DNA of 64,000 bases from assembly GCA_033063855.1 (NCBI GenBank), contig CP093830.1:3472854-3536853 (forward strand), in the 5' to 3' direction. Below are positions 1 to 13,300 of the stretch, one piece after another (the stretch's first letter is position 1; each line of letters opens with the position of its first letter). The notes under the pieces were generated by a model, which had not been told where the DNA came from, ran no database searches, and saw nothing but the letters and a program-made list of their open reading frames with translations. The position numbers and the translations under genes were made by a program. Source of the stretch: Smittia aterrima. Lineage: Eukaryota; Arthropoda; Insecta; Diptera; Chironomidae.

Positions 1-942
1 TATCTGACGTTTTGGGGCGGAAACAACCGGGGGAACGAGGAAATGGAGTGAAAATTTCCATGTTCTCTCCGAGAATGAATAAAATATTTGTTTTATTAAA
101 TTTGATATTTTTGCGTATAAAGCGCTCAGACATGCAAAGTTTCCTTCTTGCTCCTGCCTGCTTGCCTTGTTTGCTTGTTTTATTAAACAATTTCTACTCA
201 CGAAGCGGAGAGCTCGATGAAACAGCAGCGACAATTTCCCAAATGGCAGTCACGATAAATTCAAACATGAACATTTCCGAAAAACTCCCACCCGCCCTGA
301 CTCACTATCGCGGAATACTCTTTCGTTCGATATAGATCCACCCAACTCGAAGCTGGTGCGGCTCATGACAATTATTGAGTGAATAAATGACCGTGTTTTC
401 AGTCAGTCCCCGTTTCTAATTGCCACCACTGAACGGGCGCCTAAACAAACTAAAAATTAGAGCGGGAAATGCTTGTAAATGCGGAGTCTAATTAATATTG
501 TACAAGTAATCATTTATGCAATTTTTCTATGAATAGGATCGAATTGAATTGACATTCACTGAGAGCGAGAATTCGAAATGAAATTCATTTTTTATGGTGC
601 ATCCCACATGAATTTAACATTTACAAGCGTGAACGTGAACATTTCCGCAGCCGCCAATTCTCGTCTCGCACGAAATGTAAAAGCGAAACGGCAGATTTAA
701 GGCGTTTTCATGCAGCTTATGAAGAAAACATTGAGGTTCGAGGCGCATTGGCGTCGGAAGGGGATGAAATTGAGACATGTAAAGTGAATTCACACGACAT
801 GCAACTCATAACATTTGTTAATAAAGTTGGGGGAGTGTGAATTGAACAGGCGCGCTCCTTTTCATTTGGATGGCTTCACAACGACCCGCTCCTTCACGGG
901 TGATTGAATTCCAAACATGTAGAGTTACATACAAAACAAATA

Positions 943-963
943 GATTGCATGTAGCATGCAATC
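943..963. repeat. Perfect 9+3+9 inverted repeat with octamer-like halves
   Basis: GATTGCATG, spacer TAG, CATGCAATC. Each arm contains ATTGCAT/ATGCAAT, close to the POU-domain octamer ATGCAAAT. It lies in groucho intron 2. It could be a dimer binding site or chance. Confidence 0.8.
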
Positions 964-3900
964 GATACATGTAAGCTCATCGACGAGGAGGTTGAGGATT
1001 GAAGTTGATGGCTGCTCGGGTGTGAGGGAACGCTTGGCATTATTATCGGGACATACGCACACACAAAACTGGATTTCATTCACGCTCCAAAACCCATTAA
1101 TTTATTATAAATTCGACGATGGCGTGGACGTGTTAGAGGATGGAGTCGAAGGGTGGTGAGGCGAAACCACAAAACACATTACAATTTAATCGAAAAAAAA
1201 GTGCTCGAATGTGCGGTCGAGAAGTATACAACAATTTATTCTGCTCTCGCGCAAATGTGCTTCGTGTTCATATTTACCGCACTACAAAATGAGTTGCGAG
1301 CTTCTCGCGTGTTTCATTAGTCACATTGGGATGGGTTGGGTTGGATGGAGAAGGTTGTGAGCCATTCACAGTGAACAGTGGGTTGATAAAAGCTTTAATG
1401 AATGTAAAGTGTAACAATATAATCATGTTATTGAAATGGAAACACGAGCAACAGTTCATTATTTGATAATTTAATCGGATCGAGTTGTTTTCGATGTTGC
1501 GTCGGTAATTTATTGATGATTTATCGGGGTGAGGGCTTGTGATGGCTCGGTAATTTGATTTTAATATTTTAAAACTTTCGAACGGCTCAATCTCAAAAAT
1601 CTTTTTACACAACTTCCGTCGAGTAATTAATTAGAGTTTCTTCTTATTTTCCTTCTTCTTCTCCTCCTCTTTCCCTTCCCTTCATCTCTTGCCATTAACT
1701 TTTTCTCACTTTTCGGATGTTAATTAATCACTAAACAATTTCTCGAGCCCGCAAAAGGGTAAACAGCAGCAACAAAAAACATCGTTTCGGAGCAACTGAT
1801 AAGGCGGAAAGAACAGAAAGAATATGAAGAAGAAGACAAGGAGCGAGGGAGGAAAAGTTTATCGTCGAAGCGAATTATTTTGCTCGTTGGCAAACAACAA
1901 GAAAAAACCATTTAAAATGAAATCAGCCAAGAAAAATAATTCATCCTCCATCACCGAGAGGAAGAGAGATTCTTCGACGACAAAATCATAGAATGAACAA
2001 CAATGGAAGGAAGAAGGCGGCGGAAGGTTTTGTCGAAGAAGTAAGGCAGAAGACGAGCGAGTAAATATTTGAAGAAAGCATCAGCGCTTCGAACATCAAG
2101 AAAATTATCTCGAAAGATTTCTCTCCGTCGTCGTCGTTTGATAATAATGTAAACATAACAACAAATCAGTAGCAAGTGAGCCGAGAGCGTGGGTTGCTGG
2201 ATACGCTCGCTTTTATGTCGTATCATGAAAGTGTTAAACACATAATACTCATGTACGGTTCGGGAAAGAGGAATCAGCAGCTTCATATAATAAAAGAGTG
2301 TCAAATGTGCCACACACAATTTTCTTCTTTGCCGCCCGCCAAAAAGCACTTTTCTCTTCTATCCGGGGGAGAAGGGAAAAAAAACATATTTCATCGGAGA
2401 CAGAAAGAAAATAAGAGGATTTTTCTTCTCCTTACGAAACATTTCCTCGAGAACTCCTCCGCCTTCATCATCTCTTCGTTACACACAAAAAAAAATGCGA
2501 CATCAAAATGAAATTTTCTGAGCTTGGTGAGCGGTAGGGAGACGGGGAATTTATTATGATTTAACGATGTAGCGCAGGAATGTTCAAGGAACAGAAATAT
2601 CTTTGTTATCGCACCGTTGCTTTCACCCCGAAGTTCACATCTGCCGACACTTTGGCGTATAAAAAATTGGAATGTTCTCGATAGCATGAAACAGCATACA
2701 GCAGCACATCTTTCCACTCTCGTCTCTTGTGCTTACTCGATATTAAATAAATAAACGAAAGGAGGAAAGTGGGAGATGAAAGAAAAGAAGGGAAATAAAA
2801 TGTTTGTAGATGAAAAGCTTTTTACTCGTGAAGCTTTTTTTTTTTGAAAAGGTTACAGAAGAGCAACTCTTTCCCTCAACGAAATTGTTTTCAATTAGAA
2901 TATTGAAGCGAAATGAAAATAATTTTTAAAAGTTTTCCAGAAACTTGTAGACGTTCACTTGAATAAATATTTCTTCCGCTCGTCTTGGTAAATCATGTTG
3001 AAGCTTTTTTAGTCTTTCCAACAAAAATCAGAAGCAAAAATTCTTGAGACATTTATCCACATAACCGAATGATCGCAAGCATGCAACTCTCATAAGTTCA
3101 CGTCGCTCCTTAGTTGCATTCATTCTTTTCATGCTCAACATAAACTAAAATGGAAAGAAAATTTATTTTTCTGTCTGTAAATAGTTTTTCTTCCTCTCAA
3201 ATGTCGTCTTTTTATTCTTCGGGATGGAATAAATTTCCTTTCTTTATTATATTGGCAGATAGAAGAAGCGAGGAAAGATGGAGAAGAAGAAGAAAAATAA
3301 AAATCCCCATTGAACATAAAAGATACGACACAAATTTCCTTTTTATTTTCAAGATGTGCATCTTATGTGCTTGCGAAAGAAGTTAGAGGAGTGAGCAATC
3401 CATGTATCGACAGAGAAATTTAAAAGCATAACACACGATGCTATTCTCAAGTCTTCGCAACATCCAGACAAGCGAAGCACAAAGAAATCATTCAGAGCTA
3501 CGAGAAGAGTTTATTTTCCTTCTTACGACGACCATAAAGTCATCTTTATCCTTTCACCCGCCTCCTTCTCTCAGTCATGATCCTTACATAAAACATCTCA
3601 TCTGTGCTACTCATAAAATTTCATAAATGTGACTGGAACTGAAATGTTTTTAATATTAATACAACAACAATTTCCATCCACTTTTTTTCGTTATGTGTCT
3701 CCCCAATCCCCGTCTCCTTCTCGTTTTTCCGTCAACCCTCGAGAGCTTTTATGTTCTTTTGCCTCCAACCTCTTTCTGCTTCCTTTTTTTTCTCTTCTCC
3801 GAATACACATCATGATGGCACTTTTTCCCATCTAACTCGAGAGATTTTTTTCCCTCTGCATGTTTTTATGCTTCAGAAGGAAAAATCAAGAGCAAAAGCT

Positions 3901-4392
3901 ACACACAAAAGGAGAAATGGTGATGCCTGATGCGATATGTGTACCGAATAATAATAAAGCGATACACGATCTCAATATGTGCTTTTTTGCGCTTGGCATG
4001 TTTCGACGGATGAAGAAGCGTAGTCTTTTGCTGTTTGCTCTCATTCCAACAACAAATATCCGACAATATTTAATCGAGAAGGGTTTTCTGCTTTTTTGTT
4101 CGCACTTCCTCCTCCTTCTGCTCGTTTGTTTCCACAATATTTCGAGCGTTGATGGTGTTTCTCTTCTTTTTATTCACCCAAAAACCGTCGAACGAGAGAT
4201 GAGGTTGTTCCCGAGCTCATTATTGCTCGTAGTATTATTCATTCTTGTCGCTTTAAACTCGTTGTCGTTTCTCGCTCAGAATAATAACAAAAGCGAATGA
4301 TTTACGGGCGCGAAAAGCTGCTGTGTGATCGTTTCTCGTCGACACAGATTTCTTGCACTTTGAATGTCGCTACGTTTTGATGATGATGACAT

Positions 4393-4408
4393 GAGAGAGA
4401 GAGAGAGA
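4393..4408 (+). repeat. (GA)8 microsatellite
   Basis: Sixteen bases of uninterrupted GA in groucho intron 2. GAGAG is the core bound by GAGA factor/CLAMP-type proteins in flies. Confidence 0.95.
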
Positions 4409-5730
4409 ACGTTTAGCAATCGAAATGATGTTCAACATTAAAATCCAAAAGAAAACAAAAGCACCTCATTTCGATTTAATTTCATGAGCAACAATCATCG
4501 AGGAGTTTAACAATGGACCCTCATTTGTTGTTTAATAATTTTATGAAAACCGTTAAGACGAACAATGAGTCTCATAAAAGTTATTTCAATCTACCCTCAT
4601 GTACACAACTTCCATCCTTTCGCTCTTTTTCCTCCCGTTGAACAATCGAAATTACCACTCACCATAATAAAGATGTATGCGCCAGACATAGTAAACAACC
4701 GACCATTCAACAGAGAAGTTAAAAGGCGAAAATTTTAAGTGGTTCCTGGTTCCGGCAATTTGTAAAACGACTCACATGGGGGTCGGTTCACACAATGATT
4801 TATATTTAAAGTAAACCAAGAGGATTTTCAACATGTTATAAAGTGCTCGTTTATGAGATGTGAGTTTGCTTTGTTTCCTTTTCACTCCCCCCGGTGGGGC
4901 TTCTAAATTAACATGAAAAACCAGCCGACAATGTCTCTCTCATCCCTCTCCGCCTCCATCCACAACAGCCAACAGCTTCTCTAATGTCAGTAATTTTCTC
5001 TATCTTGGATTTTATTATTCATGTTCAAACCACAACAGAGAAAACTGCTTCAAGGGTTGGAAAATTATTAAAATCTCTCTCACTCCTTCCTGTGCTGCTT
5101 CTCGCCCCAAAAGCCAGGCATTCAATGAATGAAAATAATACACACAATTTTCCACTTGTGCCACAGAATGGAAGAACTAAGTTCGGGTGGTGTGTGCATG
5201 ATGCTTATGATGCTCATCTACCTAATACCCGGAGAAAATAAACATATTTAGAGCCAGGAGAGGGAAGTGATCGGGATGAAGCAATGTTTGCTCTCTCTTC
5301 TGCCATCCCTGACACACTCACCACAACTTTTCATGCTCCAACAATATTTTTAAACACCAGAAACCACTGAGAGCAACATCAGCAAGAAGATGAAAATTCA
5401 TAAATTCATTTTCTTTATGGGGAGGAGAAAGAGGGAAGCACATGAGATGGGAATCGCTTCGTCTACAGTGAAACATGGTTTAACACATTGTGGCGGTTAT
5501 AAGGACTGAAAATTTATAACATTTTAGCTACGGATATGTTTTGTAACTAGCGCATGGTTCAACTGGTAACCTTCATGAGAAAACATTGGAGCGACATTTC
5601 GAAAAATATTTTGCGGTGTTTGTGGTTAAATGTGAGGGAGAGGGAAACTTTGAGGGAAAGCTCAGCCTTGCATGAACATTGTTTGGGTTTTACGGATGCT
5701 TTATCTTCAAACTGACTTTAGCTCTCTATT

Positions 5731-5744
5731 GATGATGATGATGA
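5731..5744 (+). repeat. (GAT)n short trinucleotide repeat
   Basis: Four GAT units followed by GA, inside groucho intron 2. Confidence 0.85.
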
Positions 5745-8700
5745 ATAAGAAGAAAAAGAAGACGAAGCTGAAAGAACATTGTTATCAGATAATTATTCGA
5801 TTCACCTCACAGAAGCAGCAGCAGCGAACGAAACATCAACGCTTATGAACTCATGCGAGAGAGGGAACTTTAGTGCGGTGAGATTTTCGCCGTATCAAGT
5901 TTGCACAAACAATTCAAAGCTCCGCTTGCTTTGCTGCTGTTTGCATATAATTCAAAGCTTAGCTCTTAACGAGAAACCTCTTCGCTTGCAATGTTGGGAG
6001 GAGGATGGAAAAGCATTTTCTGCCACCCCTAGAGCATTAAATACAAATTTGTGCAGTAGAATGAAGCGAGCAAAGAAAACTCAATGTAGAGCTCTCGGTA
6101 AGAAAATTAATTTTCTACGAGGAAATCTTTATTATGGGTTGATGATGCTCGTTTTAATGGCAGAAGTAGAAAAGCTTTCGACGATTGCAACTTAAACAAC
6201 TTGTCGGATTTTCATGGAAAACTTAAACAAACATAGTTGAATGTTTAATCAATCGAGAGAGTTTAAGCTAACTTATCAGTGAATATTCTCTGAGTGGAAT
6301 CGAAAGCAAAACGGAATAATATTTTCTTTCATTTGCCTTCGGTCCCTGATTGATCATCAAACTTTATGAAGGAGAAAGGGAGGAGATAGAAATGCAATCT
6401 GTTTCTTTTCCATTTCATCACTATTGATACCTCATATCTATCGAAGTTGCTTGCTCAACTCTTCAATCAATATCAGTACAAGAACGTAAAGTTGAGTTCA
6501 GATGAGAATTGAGGGTGGAAAGTTTCACTCTGAATTAGAAGTCGAGGGGATGAGTATCTGCTCTGGTGCGCCACAATTTCCACATTATGTTGTATTTTAC
6601 ATGCCATTGCACTCTGTTCACTATCTCTCTATGTTATTCTAAATTCAGAGAGATTTATCTCGATTCGAAGTAACATTGAGTGCACACACCGATGGCATCA
6701 TCGCAGGAATTGAGATTACTTTTTATTCAAAGCGTCTAACCTATACGAGATAGTTGTAGTTGAGAGTCATTTCTGCCATTCGAGGTTTTGTTGGTTTTTC
6801 ATGTGTCGCTATAAAGTAATCAACTGCACAATGTTGGTTGAGAGGGGAGTGAGATGACCGACTTATCAAGCGTTCAGGGAGCTCTAGCACAAACTAACAA
6901 CAGAAATCGCTGAACAGAAATGCAATTACAGCTTTTTATTCCGTTCCCTGCGGATGCTTCATATCTTTTTATGTTCTCTGACTCGTTCTCTCTCCCACTT
7001 CCATCTCGCTTTGTGCACATTCATTCAGTGCAAATATAAATTTTATTATTTCCGCGAAATGGGTTTTTGTTGATGTTGATGCTGTGAATGATCTATTTCA
7101 CTGCCGGCAACTCAACTCAAAATCCTTTTCATCCCCCGCACCCCACGCTCCTCTAGATGATGCAAAAATATTCATTCGCGAGAAGAGAATGTGAGCATCG
7201 TAAAACAAGCGGATTTCGTGAAATATTTATAATATTTTAGCGCGCATGATTCTGTATTTACATACGTTGAACATCAACAGAAAGTTCTCTCGTCGTTTTA
7301 TGCATTCGCTTCGCTGCGATAATCCTTTAGCATTTATTTTTTGCCATCTCGCAACCGAGTGAGACTTTTTTTTTACAGCATCGTGATGTGAAAATTCGGA
7401 AAAATGATTGCATGGGAAATAAAAAGTAAATTTCAGGCACAGACGAAGTGACATGGTACGGCGAGGCGAAGGTTTTTTTTTTCATTTCGAGAACATAGCA
7501 TGAACGGGAGATGGGAAAATATGATTATTAAATAACCATCATGTGCCATACACGAAGCATCTACATTCACGATGATGATACAGCGGGAAAAAGCAAAGTT
7601 GCCATGATACAAACATTTTTTTTCGCCGTTGATTTTAAAGAAGAAAATTTGATGAGAAAATTCCATGAAAATGTTTCGACATTTCCATAAATCTCAGTGA
7701 AGCATTCTCTCTACCTCGATCCATTTTTTTTTTGCTGAAGTTGATCGCTCTGTAGAACTCAGTGAAGTGCAATGACTGTGGAAACGATGAAAGCCTTTCA
7801 AGTTTCATTTGGTCGAGTTTACTATTTCAAAGAGGAAAATGTTTAAAAAGTCTGAAGCTTTGATAAACGAAACTTTGTGAACTGCTCGGAAAATCGATAG
7901 ATTTTATTATTAAAAGTTATATTCTCGCTATCAGGATCAGATGGAATGAGAAACGCTTTTGTAAAATTTATTAAATTTGCTGTCGCACTTGTCGCTCGTT
8001 TATAATTTTCTTAATAAAGTTTCCTCTTAATCAAAGTCTCCTTCGAAAAAGATTTTGTTCCTTATCTACTCACCATTACATAATGTCTTTGCATCTCTGT
8101 CTTCTCACTCGCCAATTTCTCACATTCTAATTTTAATCTGCGAAAGGAAAGAAGAAGAAGAGAAAGAACGGTTAGCAATGAAATTAATAATAAAATTTTC
8201 AATAATCGCCTCGAAGCTATCATGGATCAAGCAAGAGATAAAAGAACGACCCCACTCAGCGTTCTTGGCAAGAAAAGTTTTTCCGCAGCCCGAAAGACAA
8301 AAGATGAGAAAAGAAAGAAAAAACATTTTTTAAGAGGGAAATTAATCTGGGCGGATAGCGAGAGAGGGGAAAGGCGTCGTGCTAATAAAGTCATAATGTC
8401 CGCCTGATCAAGAACTTGCGCTGTTTATTTATTATCTTTGCCCGGATAAATGGAGCGGGTGATAAGCGAGGATGGCTGTGGGTAAATCTTTCGAGCCAGT
8501 GAAATAATTTATTGAAAACGTGCCGTTCATAATCTGCTTCCCTCCATCTAACTTTTGCCACCGTAATAAAAGAAGAAATAAAATTTCTTTTCACATTTTT
8601 CAGGGACTTTTATCCGAAGGAAGCATCATCTTTGTGTTGTCATCCGAGACGCGATTGTGCTTTAATAAAAAGCCCTTCAGACGAAATAAAATTGCTGCAC

Positions 8701-8913
8701 GTTTATCTCAGCGCATGAGTTTCTTCCTTTCCACCAGCAAAGAGCTTTTCATCTTCTTTTCCCCGCGCCCTCGCTTGTTCCATTTGCTCAATGATATTCA
8801 CATAAAAATTTATAATGTTTCAGGAAAAGAAAAAGAAGACGAGCGAGCGAGAGGATTTGAACGAGAAAATGTGAGAAACATTAATAAAACAAGCGATGGA
8901 AAATCTTTTTCAC

Positions 8914-8933
8914 TGTCGAGAACTTTCTCGACA
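8914..8933. repeat. Perfect 9+2+9 inverted repeat, heat-shock-element-like centre
   Basis: TGTCGAGAA, CT, TTCTCGACA. The centre GAACTTTC fits GAAnnTTC, the heat-shock factor half-site pair. A third adjacent unit is not seen, so binding is doubtful. Confidence 0.75.
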
Positions 8934-10272
8934 ACTTCCTCCACTCGTTCATTCACTCGAACGACTCAGAAAAGCAAGAAGAGTTGTTAAAAAGTCGTTG
9001 GAGAACATCATCTCATTAATTGCTTCGTCCCATATGCTTCCTCGCTTGTGTGTGAACATACAAAACCATTGAAAGCATTCTTCTTCTTTGTCTAATCTCT
9101 TTCATGCGTTGTATTTTGTTTCACATTAACATAACCATTATAACCTATTAAAATTCCTTTAACTCATAGCGATTACATCTTCAACACCCCATGCTCTTCC
9201 CATCACTCGCTCGCTTGCGTCTTTGTGTTGTGTATGCTTTGTATTATCTAATTTTCTCAATCGTTTTCTCGCTCTTGCCATTTGGGGAGCTTCTTGCTCG
9301 ACGCTGTTGTTAAAGCATAATGATTTGCCTTTAAGAGCGTTTTCCCGTTCTACCAAATTTGTTCTTTTCTCTTTTCGAGCACCACTTGCTCGTATGAATA
9401 CATAAATGATGTGATTTCATTAGAACAAGATAGCAAACGATGAATATTTGTGTGCGCGAAAGAAAAACTCTTTTCGAAGCAAAAACTCTTCATAGAAATT
9501 AAAGCTTCAGAGGACGAAAGGAAATTGCTCACTTGTGGTCTAGTAGTCGCGTGATTGAAGCTTCGTTTCTCTCTTCATCTCTGTTCTCAATTACACATTG
9601 TCGCTTGCAAAAACAAACATCATCAACAGTGATGTATAATTAAACCTTAATTTTCTATTAAATGTTTACATTTACCCCATTTGTTCGAAGCAGAATAAGA
9701 AGAAGCAAACCCGCTTAATGAAAATTACATCATCGTCGTCGTCGGGAGCGTGAAGCATGTAAATCATATCATCATTGTCAGCACTCGTTCCTCTTCTCCG
9801 CCTCCTCTTTTGTCACTCATCTTTTGCGCCTTTTATTTTCATATTCATTAAATTAATGTTTCTGTTTTCTTTAGATATAATGTTGTGCTTCGTGTCGGAA
9901 GCGAAATGACAACGAGAGATTGAGTGAGTGAAGAGGAAGGAGGCGAACGAGAAGAGACGGAAGAATGAAGCGAGCGATGGTAATCAGATGACGATAAAAA
10001 ATTCTTTCACGTTTAATTGAAACAAACAACACTCAATTTTAATGTTTATCAGTTGAACTGGGTTGGAAAGAGCAAGTGAGTGTTAGAGGGTGCTGTGGGG
10101 TAAATTATTAATTATGTCACGTCTCTCATTTTTCAATTAGCTTCTAATGCGGAAACTTTTCGAGCACAAATTAATTAAAAGGTTTAAAAGTTTGCCGAAC
10201 TTTCTCAGTCACGTAACCAACTGACAAACCCGCTTGATTCAAGGCCGAGGATAATTGTCTGTTAATACTCAC

Positions 10273-10367
10273 GAGTGATATTGTGCTTGTAGGAAGTTGA
10301 ACTCCTCTTTAATCCGTTCGAGTGTGTCTGCGATGGTGAATTTCAATGGGCCCTGAGGCGGCGGTCC
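10273..10367 (-). other. gro: groucho coding exon 2 (start of Q domain)
   Basis: This exon encodes the first part of the Q domain; KFTIADTLERIKEEFNFLQ is nearly invariant in arthropod Groucho proteins. The acceptor CAG occupies 10370-10368 and the donor GT 10272-10271 on the minus strand. It lacks a start codon of its own and was recognised by translating across the splice sites. Confidence 0.95.
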
Positions 10368-13300
10368 CTGTAATTATATAAACATAAAATCCAATGAAAA
10401 CTTGTCACAATTAGTCTAATCGAAGTGGAAATGCAAACAAATTGAGTTGAAAGTTCACGATAACATGACATTCAATTAATTTCTTTTTTTGCCTTGTCGG
10501 ATCCCCGAGAGGGGTGGAAAGTGTCCCGCTTCGACAGTAAATTATTCCATCAATTCCATTTATTACATTTTCACATGAAAATCGCATAAAACAAAATTAT
10601 TATAATTGCGCAAATAATACAAACGACGAAAGAGAGAAAATAAAGTTGAACGAACGTGTAGAAAATATCAAAACGTCTTCGGAAACGAAAACGAAATTAT
10701 TGTACAAAGCACCAACCTTTAAATTGGCTGTCATTTCACTGGAAATTTGCCTTTCGTATTTTCTTTTCTTTTGCTTCTTATTCTCGCCTTATTTATTATT
10801 CAAAGAAAAAAATTCTCCTTTAATAAATGTTCAGCTAATTTGTATGATGGCAAGAAATAACATTTTTTATGGCTTAATATTCCGGCCACGGGGCAAACAA
10901 TGAAAACGATTCCGGTGGAGTATGAGAGGCGAGGCGGCTTTTCGATGAAAACTTTTCCACTATATTCCTTCGAAAAGGAAAAGAAACGAAACTTTTTTCT
11001 TCTTTATCACAACGACGAAAGAAACTCTTGGGTGTACTTTAAACTAGTGAAGAAATTTTTTATTCACGAGAAACTTTTTCCTTCGCTTCCTCCTGACATC
11101 CTTAATTTAATAACATTTTCTTTTTAGATTTCTTTTTTCATCGGATGTGCACTCAACGAGCTCTTCATACACTTCACTGATGAGGAAATAAAAACTTTTC
11201 TCTTCCTTTCTTTTCTCCTTCCCTCGAATAGAAATTTGCCTTCTTATTTTCAGATTATTTTTCCATTAACACAAATTTTCTTGCTCAAGAGGTTTTCTTT
11301 CCTCTTTCTTATTATTTCTCGAGCAAACAATTTTTTTCTTCTTCCGTCGTCGACAGACTTCAATTAAATCTGAGCGAGCCACACCAAACTTTTATCCAAT
11401 TTTTCTTTTCTCTTTTTTTTGGGGAAGCAATTCTTCTATTCCTTGATGCGAAAAATTTTCCTTTCGAGAGTCACACAGAAGAATTATCCGTTAAACAACT
11501 TCAAACACACCGGCGAAGCGAACAGCCAGAGCAACGAGAGCAACTTTTTGCGGTCGTTGTTCGTACACGAATGAAGAGAGAATAAAAATTGGTGAATGAT
11601 TTCGCCCCGAAAAAGGGAGAAAAGAAAGAAAAACAGAATCAAAAGCTGGTTGAACAGCAGCAGAATGGAAATAAAAACAGCAGAAATTGTAGAAAAGAGA
11701 GAAACATCAACAGAAACGACGATGAGGGTAAAATTGGGTATAAGTTGCTGTGCTATACAAGCTGATGGCTTTCCATGGGGTGGAATGATGATGTTGAGTG
11801 AGAAAAAAAGCGCACACCATAAAAATCCCGAGCACGACGAGTGGAAAAACCTCACCACCCCAAAATAAACTCTCTTCGTAGCTCTCTCGTTGCTTGCTTT
11901 CTCTCGCTCGTCGGTTCACTCGGGGGTAGTACATGCTGTAGATTTTCTGTAAATCAATCCCCTTGAAATGTCGTCGCACCAGAAAAAGATCGTGAAGCGA
12001 GAGGAATTTTTATTCTACTCTCTCAAGCACTTTAGTGGAATAATTTCTTCCACTGCAAGTTTCAACGAGATGAAGTTGTAAGTTGACTTTTGAAGTTCGT
12101 TGAGGAATTTTGAAAACTTTATCCTGAACAATTTAAATTCTCCAAATGTTTTCCCGTTCAATTAGTCCCTTAATGATTTACTTAAATGTTAATTAAAGTA
12201 ATCTCTTGCGCACCACAAAGCGAAGAAATTACGGTGACATCGGGGGAGAGAAAAAAAGTTTCTTCGTCATCCCGTCACAACAACATTAGCGGAAGAAATC
12301 CTGAACACAATGTTTGTTCGGCCTCATCCTCTTGCGTTGTTCTCTCGCATAAAAAGGAAAAAGCTAGTGGAAAAAATAATAAAAGACTACAACAACAGCA
12401 GTCCTGAAAGTGTCTTTCCCTTTCCCCCTCATCGCAACGCCCGTCTCTGAAACAGTTTACTTCCTACAAATCCTAACAAAAAAAATATAAAAGCGGAATG
12501 GAATAATGTGAATAACAGAATTCCCTAACAAACAATTTTTTTCTTTTCCCCGCTCAGAATGCTGTTGATGTTCGGGTTTTCTCATCCTCCCTCTGACGAC
12601 GACCATTCCAATCGAAAGTTCTTTTTTTCCTCCCTCTTAGCCTTTTTGCTCCGTCATAGAGTGGAAGAGAAAATTATATTGCTACCTACATTTTCCGAGT
12701 TTCCCATGAAAACCCATTTCCATTCCGGTTATAGCGAGAATTGGAGTGAGGTGGAGCAGTAAACATTTTTCGTCCTCTAGCACACAATATTTATACAGCG
12801 CAACAACAAACACTCAGTGGAGGGTGTGAGACGAAAAGTGAGGTGGTCGTCGAGTGAAAGAGAGAGAGAGAGAGCGAGAAAATATAGAGCTTTTGAATTG
12901 AAAGGGATTCATGTTATTATTTAGTATTTTGGTTTCGATGTTGAATGGGGGGAGGCTTGCAGGTCGTCGTGTTTGGTGTGTGGAGTCGAATTGAGCAGCG
13001 TTGATGTTGATGGTGGAGCAAGCGAACGAGAGAAGCGAGAAAAACCTTCTTTTTTTTCGGAAAAGGTTGTTGATGTTTTTGTTATTTTCTAGCGCTTCGA
13101 GCGATGTTCTCTGTGTACACAGTCAGAGTTATACACACATTTTTCGCCTCACCAAACCGTACTCCGCCCGCTCTTATTCAACATCACAAATCCGATCCTT
13201 TATGCTGAGTACGACGAGAAGCGATAGGAGGATATGGCGAAGCTTTGGGAATGAGAATTGTTATACAGCGAAGAAGAGGAAAGCTGAAAGCGCTTTAGTT

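Larger units (their letters stand above)
1..10272 (-). other. groucho intron 2 (5' part; continues left of the window)
   Basis: This follows the exon 2 donor at 10272. I looked on the minus strand for the next exon (family motifs KLECEKL, MYYEM and EMHKQ) and did not find it, so intron 2 is at least 10.27 kb. The sequence is AT-rich with alternating purine-rich and pyrimidine-rich tracts. It holds a perfect 9+3+9 inverted repeat at 943-963, a perfect 9+2+9 inverted repeat at 8914-8933, and a (GA)8 run at 4393-4408. No RNA gene or mobile element is recognised. Confidence 0.7.

Noticed and set aside
8870..8877. TGTGAGAA, a consensus Su(H) site, as evidence of Notch input to groucho
   Set aside because: About eight matches to this consensus are expected by chance in a window of this size; no clustering was seen.
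8520..8990. 156-codon open frame
   Set aside because: Arg/Lys/Ser-rich end arises from purine tracts and TC-rich sequence; no homology recognised.
11707..11979. Minus-strand peptide containing MYYP, briefly considered as the groucho MYYEM exon
   Set aside because: Flanking residues do not match the family and it lies upstream of exon 2 in transcription order, where that exon cannot be.
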